Assembly (NCBI GenBank): GCA_964017145.1
Contig: OZ024845.1
Location: 1,550,001-1,614,000 of the forward strand
Length of the DNA: 64,000 nt
Direction: 5' to 3'
DNA from: Agrocybe praecox
Taxonomy: Eukaryota; Basidiomycota; Agaricomycetes; Agaricales; Agrocybaceae
Each line of letters starts with the position of its first letter. Position 1 is the stretch's first letter. This document shows, piece after piece, positions 11,413 through 22,275 of this stretch. The notes under the pieces are model-generated. The model was not told the origin of the DNA and ran no database searches. It saw nothing but the letters and a program-made list of their open reading frames with translations. A program made the position numbers and the translations under genes.

Positions 11413-13328
11413 ATGCCTTCATTCTTAATAACTCTGGAGAACACGTCTCCTTTGCTGCGCTTTTCTGGTATTTGGGGTGCCGGTGGATCGGAAAGCGATC
11501 AACTTGCCCAGGAGTGAGTACTGTTTATGATATGATTTTGAACGTATATCATGCGAAATAACTTATATACTTCCTATTATATAATAGGTATTCTCAGAGC
11601 AGCTTCACGGTCACATCGACGCCAGGTTCTACAATGGCGTTTGACTATTATGGCTCGGATATTACCATTTATGGATCGAAACGATTTAATCACGGCACGT
11701 TTTCAGTGCAATTGGATGGCGGGTCACCATTTCCTCTCACCGGACTTGCGGAGGGAGGTCAAAATCTTTTCAATCAGGTTCTTTTCACGCAAAAACCGAC
11801 ATTAGGAAAGCATAATGTTGTGTTAACCGAAACTCAAACGTCGTTTTTGGACGTTGACTACGTGGGTAGCGAATAGCTTGCAATACAGAGTGGACATACT
11901 TTAAACTGGTTGTCTGTATACTAATTATGTCCCACAGGTTACGTTCTCTACCCAAGTTGGAGAAAACAATGAAGAACTGATCGTTAATACGTTCCAAGAC
12001 ACTCACCCGTCTTTCGATTATACCCCTTCATCTTCGTGGTCTTCACCGACCGATAAAATAGGCTGGTTCTCGGGAAGTACAGGGCAGTGAGTAATTTAAT
12101 CCCCAATTATCTAGGCGTTTCGTCTTATAACCAATTCTCTATAGTGTTACCACCGATTCGCACGCCATTGCAGAATTTATATTCCAAGTGTGTGTTACGA
12201 TTGCCATATTTTCTTCTCTTTGGCTGCTTATTAATTCGTCGCCCAGGGCAAGTTTCCATCGCCCCATAAGCTATACATAGGCTTAGAAGCAATGCTTACG
12301 AGACATAGGAGACGCTATTGCAGTATATGGTCCCGTTGGCCCAAGCGGAACCGATAATTACACTGTCCAGATCGATAATAATCCTCCAGCAACATACGCT
12401 GCAAACACCACATTTTACAAGCCTCAGGAAGTGATCTTCTTTGCCGCAAACCTTGGCGCTGGAAATCACACCCTCCAAATGCACATCAGCAGCTCCGCAA
12501 CACTCGCAACTGGCCAGTTCGCAATCGATTACGTCAATATATTCACCACACGATCCCTCGGAGGAAGGTGCGTTTATGATCGTCACTTTTTTAAGTTTTT
12601 TAGATATCTTAGACAATGGGCATGGATAGTTTTATTCATAGCCAGACCTCAGCATTGGATGCGCAGTCCACCGTTACGGTCACTGTAAAGTAAGTGCACA
12701 ATTTTAGATTAAATGCTGGGCACTAAAAAATCATGTAGAGATGCTAAAAACACAAAAACCGCATCAATAGGCGCTGTAATTGGACTAGCAGTTATTTCGG
12801 TACTTCTCTTGGCTGCCACATCGGCATTCATGCACCTATTCTTCCGCGAACGCAAGAAAAGTCGATCACTGGATAAATATAACCTTCCTTCAGCCGCATT
12901 CCTCCAAAAGCGGTCAGAGGCCCATATGGTACCTGCCACCGCGCCTCAAGTTCAAGGTCGGAGAAATTTATGCACCTGCTACGTATGGCTCTTATTACCT
13001 TTTATCCAGATAATACGGTTCCAGTTCCTTTCACTGACCTAAAGATGGGCTCCAAACCTTTGAGTGCACAAAACACTGTCAAAGTTGCACCCACCGAGCG
13101 TACACCGCATGATACAATGCAGGCACAGTTTGCTCCATTGCCGGTGTGTACTTTTATTTCACATTTCTCGCCACGAGGCTCACAAACATCCCTCACCAGA
13201 GCCCCTCTAACGTATCTGTATATCCACTCCGAGCCAAACGCTCGACTTTCCATCGAGGTATTAATTCCCGAATATTCCAAGGCCAGAGCAGAGAAATACC
13301 ACCGCCATTGTACACGTCTGAACAGTGA
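11413..13328 (+). CDS. Single-pass transmembrane glycoprotein, Agaricomycete lectin-like family
   Basis: A multi-exon gene. Exon joins followed by frame include 11413-11513, 11600-11861, 11938-12086, 12145-12187, about 12309 onward, and a last exon stopping at TGA 13326-13328. The extracellular part has the pattern of a very common Agaricomycete family: ITLENTSPLLRFSGIW, SFTVTSTPGSTMAFDYYGSD, ITIYGSKR, GWFSGSTG, AIAEFIFQGDAIAVYGPVGP, then LGAGNHTLQM and FAIDYVNIFTT. This tandem beta-sandwich is probably carbohydrate-binding. A single membrane helix follows (ASIGAVIGLAVISVLLLAAT), then a basic stop-transfer and a roughly 130-residue cytosolic tail ending REIPPPLYTSEQ. No signal peptide is visible at the chosen ATG, so an upstream leader exon may be missing. 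The junction at 12187/12309 is not a standard GT-AG pair (see findings). Confidence 0.75.
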
Positions 13329-13979
13329 TGCCCAATGCAAGTCGATACGCTTTCAGTCGAATTATTATCTTATGTACCTACTATGCGTCTATTACTTCCG
13401 CCGAGACTGCTCGCTCGGATCCGTGATGTACGCGAGTACATTTTTATCGTCTATAATAATTTTATTTAATTTCCTGTATTTATAAATATGCGTTGACTTA
13501 CATGTATAACAGCGACGCGTCCATGGCCGAATGACATCCTTGCTTTGACTGCAACCGCCACCTTGCGAGGCTGCTAGACGCGCTTCCGAGCCCAGCTACC
13601 CCATCCAGCTGCATCCTGGACTGCTCCACCGCCAATGGGCACTCACAGTCGCGTTGGAGAATGCGGGAAATTCGTTGTGGCAGTGCAATCTGCACTGGTT
13701 TGATTAGATTAGATACTGTCAGATATGTGACCACGACGCGTACATAGCCGAATACTTCCTAGATGACTAGACTATGTGAGTTTTTATTGGGAACTTGAAG
13801 TTAAATAGTAAGGAGGTATACGACTGACGCATATTTTTTTTAAATCACTTTCTTCTAGCTGTGTTGACTTTTTTATTCTTTGTGTTCGACTAAAACTTAT
13901 GAATTGCTCCAAATCTTATCCAACATGAAGGTATACTTGAATCTAGTTGTCCAGAAATTGGCCCACCATGAGAGCCTAA
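13329..13979. other. Convergent intergenic region with a direct repeat
   Basis: Lies between the 3' ends of the glycoprotein gene (plus) and the P450 gene (minus). It holds an imperfect 20-bp direct repeat (13513-13532 and 13734-13753, core CGACGCGT.CAT.GCCGAAT) around a GC-richer block of about 200 bp. No gene was recognised. Confidence 0.4.
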
Positions 13980-15896
13980 TCAATCCGATACACGCTTAAA
14001 CTTCATATAACACACTTCTCCCAGAGGTCGCACCTAAATGACGCTTGATGAGCTGGATTGTAGACTTATAAGAACAGACTTACCTGTTGAGTATCATTCT
14101 TATTAGGTACCGGAATATTCTTTGGATATTTTCCAGAGCTGTCTACAAGCTCATACTCAAATCCTAGAAGCACGAGAGCAAGAACCAGCTTTATTTCAAG
14201 CTTTGCTATCCTCATACCAGCACAAGGGTGACGTCCTATTGAACACCGCATAAGCGATCTCAATCCTTCTTTCAAATTCAATGGTACGTACCAACACCCC
14301 AGCCAATATATGCAAATGTCCCCTTGCGATCTTCTTCTCGGCCCTCTAAATATCGAAAAGGGTCGAACTTGGTCGGTTCAGTATAAATATTTGGATCCAT
14401 ATGGGCATCGGCAATTTGGTAGGTCAGGAAATCTCCGCGCTGAACTGTGATCCCGTCGAACGTGAGATCTCGATGCATGTTGCGTCGAAGGGCAGATCCC
14501 GACAAATTGAGCCTAAGTGTTTCACGGATGACTAGATCAATGGATGGAAGTTCATCTTCCCAAGCATTGAGGGGGATGCTAGAAAGACGCTTGTACAAAG
14601 GCTCAGATGAAAGGGTGTCTGTGTAATTTGCAACAAGCTTCTTCAGCTCGTCGATGGCGCATTTTTTCCATTCGGTATTCGAGCCAAGGTATAACAGAGC
14701 CCAGCAGGCTATTCTCAAATTAATAGATACAAAGTTGATATTAGTTGTAACTTACAATTTACACCGGTATTGAATACACCAGCAAAAACCATTCCCATGA
14801 TTGTCTATGTGAGGAAGGTCAAAATATTCTAGCTCTCGTGATGAGGATTAACTTACGCCGACGATAGTCTCATCCGAGTCTCCTTGAGCAATCAAAAGGT
14901 CTATGGGATCTGTGGAAGGCACAGGGGATTTGCGCCGGAGTTGGACAAAATTATTGATCAACGTGTACAGAGCAATCGTCGATTTTTCCTGAGCTTTTTT
15001 TGCCGAACCTGGGAACCATGGAAGGAGAAGGGCGACCGGAGTGGCGCTTTTCTCGAGTGTCCAATAGTGTCTCGTGAGATCGGCTATCGTCTGTCTGTCG
15101 CTCGATAATTCCTCGCAGGTCGCCATGCGAACAGTCATCTGAAAGACGAGCTGAAAGGTGACATTAGGGAATGTTTTTGTTATGTTCGGTAAAGTCATTA
15201 CATACGTCGTAAACCTCCTTAAACGGATTGATTTTTCCTTCCGCACCCCAATCTTTCATGCGATTGTCCAAGTCGGCAAGTAGAACAGGAAGAGCTGTAT
15301 TTTCTACGTAAGCGTCAACCTAACGGAATAGTTGGAAACGACTTACTTTCAACTACTCGGTCTTTACGAAGTAATGACAGCAGTCGTTTGACGAAACCCT
15401 CATTTGTATCAGATATTGCACTTTCGTCTCCAAAGTTAATGCCCACGTCCTTGAGTTGAGGTACTCCTCCCATCAGAATCCGGTAACCTTCACCCATACT
15501 CAGACCTTGTTGGTTGAAGAAGAATTTGCGGCCTTGCTCTCCCCTGAGCGATAGGACCCTATGCTAATTTTTCAAACATCGACTGATTAGATGGATAGTT
15601 CAAGACATTGCCACATTTACCTGCAGAACTCTGAACCTAAACGCTTTCCCTCCACTTTCCTTGAACTTTTCTAGAATAAAATCATACCGTTTGTTAAAGA
15701 ATGCCCAGGCTGTGATGACCGGGAACCCTCCGAGATCGTAAACCTTCTCATTGGAGGTGGACCGGAGCATGAGAAAGGACAATAAGGCGACAAGGAAAGT
15801 CGCAAAAATTCCATATGCAGGAGAACCTAGCAACCATTGAGGTGGACTAGACAGAACCTGTGCCAAAGGGCTGAAGTGTGCATTGGGCGTTTCCAT
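13980..15896 (-). CDS. Cytochrome P450 monooxygenase
   Basis: A membrane-anchored fungal P450 with many introns. In order: an N-terminal hydrophobic anchor (YGIFATFLVALLSFLML), an I-helix motif AGVFNTG, the K-helix ExxR (RETLR), the PERF-like region (FDPFRYLEG), and the heme loop formed across an intron as YIGWGVG then RHPCAGMR, with the cysteine ligand present. The last exon ends VRPLGEVCYMKFKRVSD with TGA at 13980-13982. No stop was seen in the spliced frame, so it appears intact. Family and substrate cannot be given from sequence alone; such genes usually act in secondary metabolism or detoxification at the ER. Another in-frame ATG lies at 15956, but the TATA-like box at 15931 lies between the two. 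Confidence 0.85.
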
Positions 15897-15930
15897 TGGG
15901 GAAATAGCAAGGACTCGGTCCAAAATGCGG

Positions 15931-15938
15931 TATATATA
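15931..15938 (-). promoter_or_regulatory. TATA-like box of the P450 gene
   Basis: TATATATA lies 35 bases before the ATG at 15896 on the minus strand. The spacing is short, so it argues for a very short leader or for a start further downstream, and argues against translation from the ATG at 15956. Confidence 0.3.
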
Positions 15939-16309
15939 GTAGACTGATTCCTGCAAACTTCTTTCTTTTCAAGTGGTAGCACGAAGGATAAAATGCCACC
16001 TCGGGCAAGGCATATGCTAGTAATCTAAAGTAGTCAGCAGATTCCATACGCTACAAGAAGGATCCACAAGAGAATTGCGCCACTACGAACCACCTCATGT
16101 ACGCTTTGAGCACAATTTTAGAGTTACCGTTCACCCGTCGATGATATTGTCAAGCAGGCACGCACGCTATATGATTATTGTCAAGCAACTATTTCGTGGT
16201 GTTCAGTCAGAAATGCGCCGGTATTTCAGAAAAATAGGTCCTCCTATAGCTCGACTCTGTTAATGTTGAAAATTAGCCGGTTTTATAAAACACTGTATGA
16301 AAATGATTT
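15939..16309. other. P450 upstream region, no gene
   Basis: The region between the intact P450 and the P450 pseudogene. Only short ORFs without domain signal were seen. It presumably contains the P450 promoter. Confidence 0.4.
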
Positions 16310-16973
16310 ACCTTCTCCGCATCATCCCCATCTGGAAGGGGACACGCCTCGGGGTAATTTCCATTTGAGTCCACGACATCGTAAGATGATGAGGGACAAA
16401 ATAATCTTGACTTCTATCTTTGCCATCTTCGTTCACGCGCATACATGCCGACCTACGAAGTGAGGTAAAGCAATTAGGGGCCCTTCCCAAGATGTAAACA
16501 TCCTAATCGCAAAGCCTACCTGCACCCCAACTGAGGTACGTAAAGACCTCCTTCTTATCTTCTTCTCTCCCTTTGATATACCGCTCTGGATCAAATGTCT
16601 CTGGATCTGGATAGATATTTGAGTCCATGTGAGCATCGGCAAGCTGGTACGTAAGGAATTCGCCTCGTTTGATGGCCACTCCATCGACGAGGATGTCGTG
16701 AATCATGTTTCTTCGAACAGCCGATCCAGAGAGTGTCAGTCGTATAGTTTCTCAGATGATCAAGTCAACGGCAGGAAGCTCATCTTCCCAAATGCTGACT
16801 GGTATCGATGATGGGCGCTTTTGGAATGGTTCACCAGGATTAGATGTACTTGCGTGCTTCGAAAGTAATACTTTGAATTCATCGAGAGCGCGCCGCTTCA
16901 ACTTGGGACCCAATCGCAGGTAAATCAATATCCAACAAGCTGTGGGACTGTTGTAACACTGACGAGGAATCAT
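16310..16973 (-). pseudogene. 5'-truncated cytochrome P450 pseudogene, tandem paralogue
   Basis: Same strand as the P450 at 13980-15896 and closely related to it. It starts only near the I-helix region (SPTACWILIYLRLG) and runs through IWEDELPAVDLII, where the arginine codon of the K-helix is TGA. It continues with GSAVRRNM, GEFLTYQLADAHMDSNIYPD, FDPERYIKGREED and FTYLSWGAG. After an intron comes the heme loop RHVCA, then a second TGA in place of the glycine after the cysteine, then MAKIEVKIILSLIIL and decay. Two nonsense codons plus loss of the 5' half make a functional enzyme very unlikely. Confidence 0.85.
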
Positions 16974-17587
16974 GTATCTGCGCCCATGTTAATGCATCAA
17001 AAGTAATTCATTCCAAAAGATATCTGAGCGTACTGCTATTGTGAAGGACCAGGAAGAGTATGTTCTTGAATTCAAAAAGTTACTTCAAGGGTAGTATTGA
17101 AATAGATACAAATAGGGTTAGGGTTAGGATAATGGGATGACATAAAAAAAGCCCGCTCAGCCAGAGTGGCCGATGCGGGACAGGGAAATATTGCGACGGT
17201 GCATGAGCCTAAGCCCATGCAAGCCACAGGATCACTTTGAGGACAAGGTCGCCGTGCTATGAAGGGCTCCCATGGCCCACAAACCCAGGTAAATGAAGGG
17301 ATTTATGCCATCAAGGTAAGTATGATTTGCTCAAATCATCACCGTCCCGTTATAACCAACCATCAGAGGCGCACGGACCATCGTCGGTATTTTGATGCGT
17401 ATCGGATCAACCGTCCGCGCGGTCTCACGCCCGTTCCCTCCTTGCTAAATACTCTCTGCTTTCGTATCATTGGAAAGGTACCATATACGAAGGTTACATG
17501 AAGGGCATCTTTCGATTCATCCCTTGAGCAACAAGTTTGGTACGTGTACATATATTCAGTCTCTTGGTGCACTTCAACTCCATTCAA
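16974..17587. other. Intergenic with telomere-like motif
   Basis: No gene was recognised here. It contains the telomere-like tract annotated at 17113 and, at about 17150-17270, a GC-richer patch. Confidence 0.4.
17113..17128 (+). repeat. Short interstitial telomere-like tract
   Basis: The sequence reads TAGGGTTAGGGTTAGG, two and a half units of TTAGGG, the telomere repeat of most filamentous fungi. It lies between the P450 pseudogene and the secreted-protein cluster. It could be a scar of double-strand-break repair by telomerase, or chance. Confidence 0.55.
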
Positions 17588-18138
17588 TCAACATCGAGCG
17601 AACCCATTCTTCTTCTTTCCTTGGTGCGTGATACATCCGCAGAAACGACTGAATCAACAAAGAGAGTTTCGCTGATGAATTTGTGTCAAGATCCGATAAC
17701 CAGAACAGTGGCTTACTTTCCGCTGTAGATAGCACGGTCCAGCATGCTGAGCTTCCACCTTGTCATGGGTCTCGGGCAGTTGGGCATAAGCCCTTCGAAG
17801 TCAGAGTAAAAGGCCGGACTACTGTTAGTTTCAATGTAGGTATACAAGGTCAGTAATGCTCGTAAACCTAAGAGGACTGTGATGCGTACTAGGCTTGTGC
17901 GTAGACATCACGGTAGTATCTACCCCCTAGACGGTATCAATATGGTAAGTCCTAATCCAACTGATCAGAGGGGGCACTACATACTGCAGGTACAGGAATC
18001 TCGGAACACATTGGTGTTCTCGTTATCCAAATCAACACCAATATCCGTATCCGTATCCATGTCACTTTCGACTGGAGATGCGGCTACCACCAACGCAAGA
18101 TAAAAGGCGAGAAAGAAAGCGGTAAAGACTTGTTTCAT
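17588..18138 (-). CDS. Six-cysteine small secreted protein, copy A
   Basis: Four exons on the minus strand. Exon 1 carries a signal peptide (VFTAFFLAFYLALVVAAS) and an acidic spacer ending DSCTC. Exon 2 gives GRYYRDVYAQA. Exon 3 gives NCPRPMTRWKLSMLDRAIYS. Exon 4 gives FCGCITHQGKKKNGFARC and TGA at 17588-17590. Introns of about 55-65 bp fall at the same places and in the same phases as in copies B, C and D. The six cysteines (C.C, C, C.C, C-terminal C) are shared by all four. It is longest in the acidic spacer after the signal peptide (repeated DTDTD). The family is not recognised. Confidence 0.8.
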
Positions 18139-18903
18139 CTTCGTATGAAACTAGGTATGTTCAACGAACTTGGGATTCTCCAGGAGTGTGCGTTGTCTTT
18201 TAAAGAGCGGTCCGTTTGTTTTGACTGGAAATAAGTTGAAGTTGGCTGTCCAGAAAAGAAGGATTGAATGTAAGCGTAACCTACATAATTCTTTTTCTAC
18301 AGCAGTATAACGTATTGACGAGGGCAGGTACTATGAATATAGATTCTATATCTAATGCTTGGATTCTAACGAATATTGACTTTATGTGCGACATGTAGTA
18401 TACCGAGCAGCTCTGCCAGGCTTCATCTTGTTGTTGGTTTACCGATCCTCAGGCCAATGCAATATTGACATCTTTATTACCTGCGTACGTCGCATTCAAG
18501 TCGCAATAAGTTTGAATATGGTCATGACTCAATTCAACGGCGATGTCTAGTGTCTAGCGCTGACTATTGCTTCAATAATCATCCGTCCATCAAGATATGT
18601 AGCCTTGTACACCCTTTGAATATTTTTAATCGTTAGTGCTGTCCAATTGATTCTGCGGCAGACCGAATTGGTTGAACTTCAAATTTTCGACGGGTTTCAG
18701 TCACGTCATATTAATTCAGTCAATCTAATCATAGAACAGGGTGATTGACGCGCGTTTTGACAGCAATTTAATTGGGCAGCACAGATAAAATAAGATACGT
18801 TGATCCCTTTCACCACACGTAACGGTAGACCAGAGCCAAATGTTATTTGCCAATACCAAAATCGTATCCATTAGTACTACAATATTTGTCTTCATCAAAG
18901 CGA
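18139..18903. other. Intergenic between secreted-protein copies A and B
   Basis: AT-rich sequence holding the promoter of copy A (minus) and the 3' flank of copy B. No other gene was recognised. Confidence 0.4.
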
Positions 18904-19424
18904 CTACGATTGACACTTCACAAATTCACCCCAAGGCTGCCCTTCGTGCGTAATGCATCCGCAAAGCTTGTTGCTATAAGTGACATATGAGTGCCAAAAT
19001 TCATCCTGTCAAAAATCTCCCTTAAGGAGAAGATAGCAGACGTATGACTCACTTTGAGCCATAGACTGAGCGGTCGTATGGACTATTATTCAATACCCAC
19101 CTTGACATAGGTCGTGGGCAGGAGGGAAAATTGTGGGCATCGTCCCCAAAATAAGCCTTGTTGCTATTTTAAGACCTGAAACTTTAGCCAAGTCTCTAGA
19201 CGGGATTTAGTGTAGGTTACTACGTACTGCGACGACATATAAACGTTGCCGTAGCGCCTGCCATCTGAAAGACGTCACTAGTTTCAGTAATCAGACCAGA
19301 AATACTGTAACTCACTACAGGTACAAGAATTCTTTGCCTTGGCTACTTCCTCATCGGTAGGAGAGGCTTTCACCACTAGGAAAAAATAGAGTGCGGCTAG
19401 GTACACAGTGAGGACTGGATTCAT
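18904..19424 (-). CDS. Six-cysteine small secreted protein, copy B
   Basis: Same four-exon plan as copy A. The signal peptide is VLTVYLAALYFFLVVKAS, exon 1 ends NSCTC, exon 2 reads GRRYGNVYMSSQ, exon 3 CPRPMSRWVLNNS, exon 4 LCGCITHEGQPWGEFVKCQS, with TAG at 18904-18906. It is closest to copy C (shared GRRYGNVYMSS and ITHEGQPWGEF). The intron bounding exons 1 and 2 keeps phase 1. No stop was seen in the spliced frame. The function is unknown; being secreted and duplicated, it is effector-like by inference. Confidence 0.8.
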
Positions 19425-19880
19425 ACTGAAGACTGTGGTATGAGTAGGTACCTGCAGCGTTGTGAGTCTTTATACTCCTGTCAAAATAATAAAATAAAAT
19501 CTGGGACTTCTTATAAGCTATTATGACTGGTTTCAAATTCATACTGGCTGCCTTATCGCTGTGACATGATCATAGACAGTCCGAATCGATTGCTATCTAC
19601 TAGTACGCATTCATTCGTGAATGCACTGACCGAAATACGTATGCAGAACGAATGAGCGCACGGTAAGTCGTTGAGTCGTGTTAAATCTGAAATAACTCTC
19701 TATACAAACCGGACGCCAAGAACTTCCGAGGCTTTGCAGCGGCTATTGATGTTATCCCTCTAGGACAGCTTGGTATCCTCGAAAGTAGTACTTTCTGGGA
19801 GTGAAAATATTTAGGTTAACATGCGCAGTACTACAAGTACCACAAAAAGTCCGCTTTCACATCCAAGGAGTCATAATCAA
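19425..19880. other. Intergenic between secreted-protein copies B and C
   Basis: Holds the copy B promoter (a TTTATA-like box near 19470) and upstream sequence at 19532-19562 that resembles the right flank of the 13-kb element (33539-33570). No gene was recognised. Confidence 0.4.
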
Positions 19881-20383
19881 TCAGCACCTAACGAATTCAC
19901 CCCAGGGCTGGCCTTCATGCGTGATGCATCCGCAAAGCTGGTTGCTATATCCAATCGCAAATAAGCACTCGAGAGCCTTTTTCTAATAAAGGACTATACT
20001 TACTTTGCTCTGTATACCGATCGGTCCAAACGGCTGTTATTCAATATCCACCTCGTCATGGGCCTGCGACAATTGGGAAATCTATTCGCATCGTCGCCGT
20101 AATAAGCACTGTCACTTTTAAAAAAACCAGTCCGTCAGTGAGAAATCATGCACATGACTAGTGTGCATGCTATGTACTGCGATGACATATAAACGTTTCC
20201 GTAGCGCCTTCCGTCTAGAAGCGAAACAATTGATCTTAGTACCAATGTGGAGAATGCTGGAATGAGTAGTTACTGACTGCAAGTACAAGCATTCCTTACA
20301 ACCGCCTCGTTCTCGGTAGGAGAGGCGGCCACTGTTGCGAGAAAGGAAAATGTAGCTAGGAACGCGGTGAAGCTTGCTTTCAT
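19881..20383 (-). CDS. Six-cysteine small secreted protein, copy C
   Basis: Four exons. The signal peptide is ASFTAFLATFSFLATVAAS, then NACTC, GRRYGNVYMSSH, NCRRPMTRWILNNSRLDRS, and LCGCITHEGQPWGEFVRC with TGA at 19881-19883. The reading frame is intact. Its promoter is unusual: the 13-kb mobile element ends 100 bases upstream of its ATG (element edge 20483), so upstream control sequence has been displaced to 33.5 kb. A TATA-like TTTATA lies near 20428, between ATG and element. Confidence 0.8.
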
Positions 20384-20482
20384 AGTGAGTCTGGTATGAA
20401 TAAATATCTATAAGACTTTCAGCTTTTATACCCCAAGACAAGTCAGGTAATCCGATATTAAAGAAGGCCGAAATTCCAGGTA

Positions 20483-22275
20483 CCCATGTTACAGTGTAGC
20501 GTATCTAATGGTACAGTGTGTACCTACAGTGTAGCGTATCTAATGGTGCCAGTGCGCACACTGGTGCACTCCAGCAGGGATTTCCATATCGGGATACGGC
20601 GAGATATAGTCTCGGCGAAATGGGGCAGTAGGATTGGGCAGTAGGGTAGGTGGGTAGTATAGGGGGTGTGGTATTGGTAGTAATTGGGTAGGGGTAGCTG
20701 GAGAATCAGGTAATTGGGGACCCAAAAAAGCGGTGGGGTAGGGTAGAAAATTTTCACCGTGGGGCGGCGAATTTGGGTCGGCAACCAGGGGGGTAGGAAA
20801 GGGTGTATTTCAGTAGATATAGATGTATACTGTCCCGTAGAATGAATTAAAAATACATTTGTAGTAGATGTACAAAAGCGGTCAAAAAAAGCGGTGAGGT
20901 GGGGTACAAAATGTTCACCATGGAGAGGCGAAGTTGGGTCGGCAACTAGAGGGATAGAAAAAGGTGTATTATAGTAGATATAGTTGTATACTGTCCTGTA
21001 GAATAAATTAAAAATACATTTGTAGATATACAAAAGTGGCCCAAAAAAGCGGTGAAGTAGGGTACAAAAATGTTCACCGTGAAGTGGCGAAGTGGGGTCG
21101 GCAACCAGAGGGATAGGGAAAGGTGTATTAGAGTAGATATAGTTGTATAATGTACCGTAGAATAAATTAAAAATACATTTGTAGATATCCAAAAGTGTGT
21201 AAAAAAGCGGTGAGGTAAGGTACAAAATGTTCACCATGGAGCGGCGAAGTGGGGTCGGCAACTAGAGGGATAGGGAAAGGTGTATTAGAGTAGATATAGT
21301 TGTATACTGTCCCGTAGAATAAATTAAAAATACATTTGTAGATATACAAAAGTGGCCCAAAAAAGCGGTGAAGTAGGGTACAAAAATGTTCACTGTGAAG
21401 CGGCGAAGTGGGGTCGGCAACCAGAGGGATAGGAAAGGGTGTATTATAGTAGATATAGATGTATACTGTAACGTAGAACAAATTAAAAATACATTTGTAG
21501 TAGATGTACAAAAGTGTTCAAAAAAAGCGGTGAAGTAGGGTACAAAAATGTTCACCGTGAAGCGGCGAAGTGGGGTCGGCAACCAGAGGGATAGAAAAGG
21601 GTGTATTACAGTAGATATAGTTGTATACTGTACCGTAGAATAAATTGGAAATACATTTGTAGATGTACACAAGTGGTCAAAAAAAGCGGTGTACAAAGAT
21701 GCACCGTTGAACAGCGAAGTTGGGTCGGCAACCAGAGGGGTACTGAAGGGTGTAATACAATAGATATAGATGTATACTGTACCGTAGAATAAATTGAAAA
21801 TACATTTGTAGTAGATGGACAAAAGTAGCCCAAAAAAGCGGTGAGGTTCGGTACAAAATGTTCACCGTGCAGCGGAAAAGTTGTGTTGGCAACCAGAGGG
21901 ATATGAAATGGTGTATTACAGTAGATATGGATGTATACTCTACCATAAGATAAATTATAAATACATTTGTAGGTGTACAAAAGTGTTCAAAAAAAGCGGT
22001 GAGGTAGGGCAGAAATTTTTTCACCGTGGGGCAGCAAAGTTGGTCTTGTGTCACTATTTAGCACACCAAAACTTCACCACTTGCAGTGCTGCCACATTAA
22101 TGACCGGTGAAATGTGACTTCACCGCTGCACATATTTAAAAAAAAAAATTGGAGCATGGGTAACCTTCTTGCAATGGGTGGGACATTATTACTACCACTA
22201 TTAAGCACACATATTATTCAACATACACATTGCCGCCTACAGACTTCACCGCACACATTACCGCATTTACATTAT
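20483..22275 (+). repeat. Left terminal inverted repeat
   Basis: Pairs with 31475-33511 in reverse complement. The outer roughly 280 bp are unique sequence, including two 22-bp direct repeats at 20491 and 20526. Then comes the 160-bp unit array, then an inner zone (to about 22275) with TTCACCGC boxes and the string CATTGCCGC that still matches the other arm at lower identity. Confidence 0.85.
20760..22030 (+). repeat. Tandem array, about 8 units of about 160 bp (left arm)
   Basis: Eight occurrences of the unit landmarks TACATTTGTA, GTCGGCAAC (last one altered) and AGCGGTG are spaced about 150-165 bp apart. Units differ by small indels such as GTAGATATAC versus GTAGTAGATGTAC. Long ORFs run across the array on the minus strand only because the unit is close to a multiple of three; they are not considered genes. 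Confidence 0.85.

Noticed and set aside
10866..11444. 192-codon minus-strand ORF
   Set aside because: Partly antisense to exon 1 of the glycoprotein gene, no domain, no coding-like conservation visible.
17881..18103. Plus-strand ORF opposite secreted-protein copy A
   Set aside because: It is the antisense shadow of exons 1 and 2, whose minus-strand reading shares motifs and phases with three paralogues.
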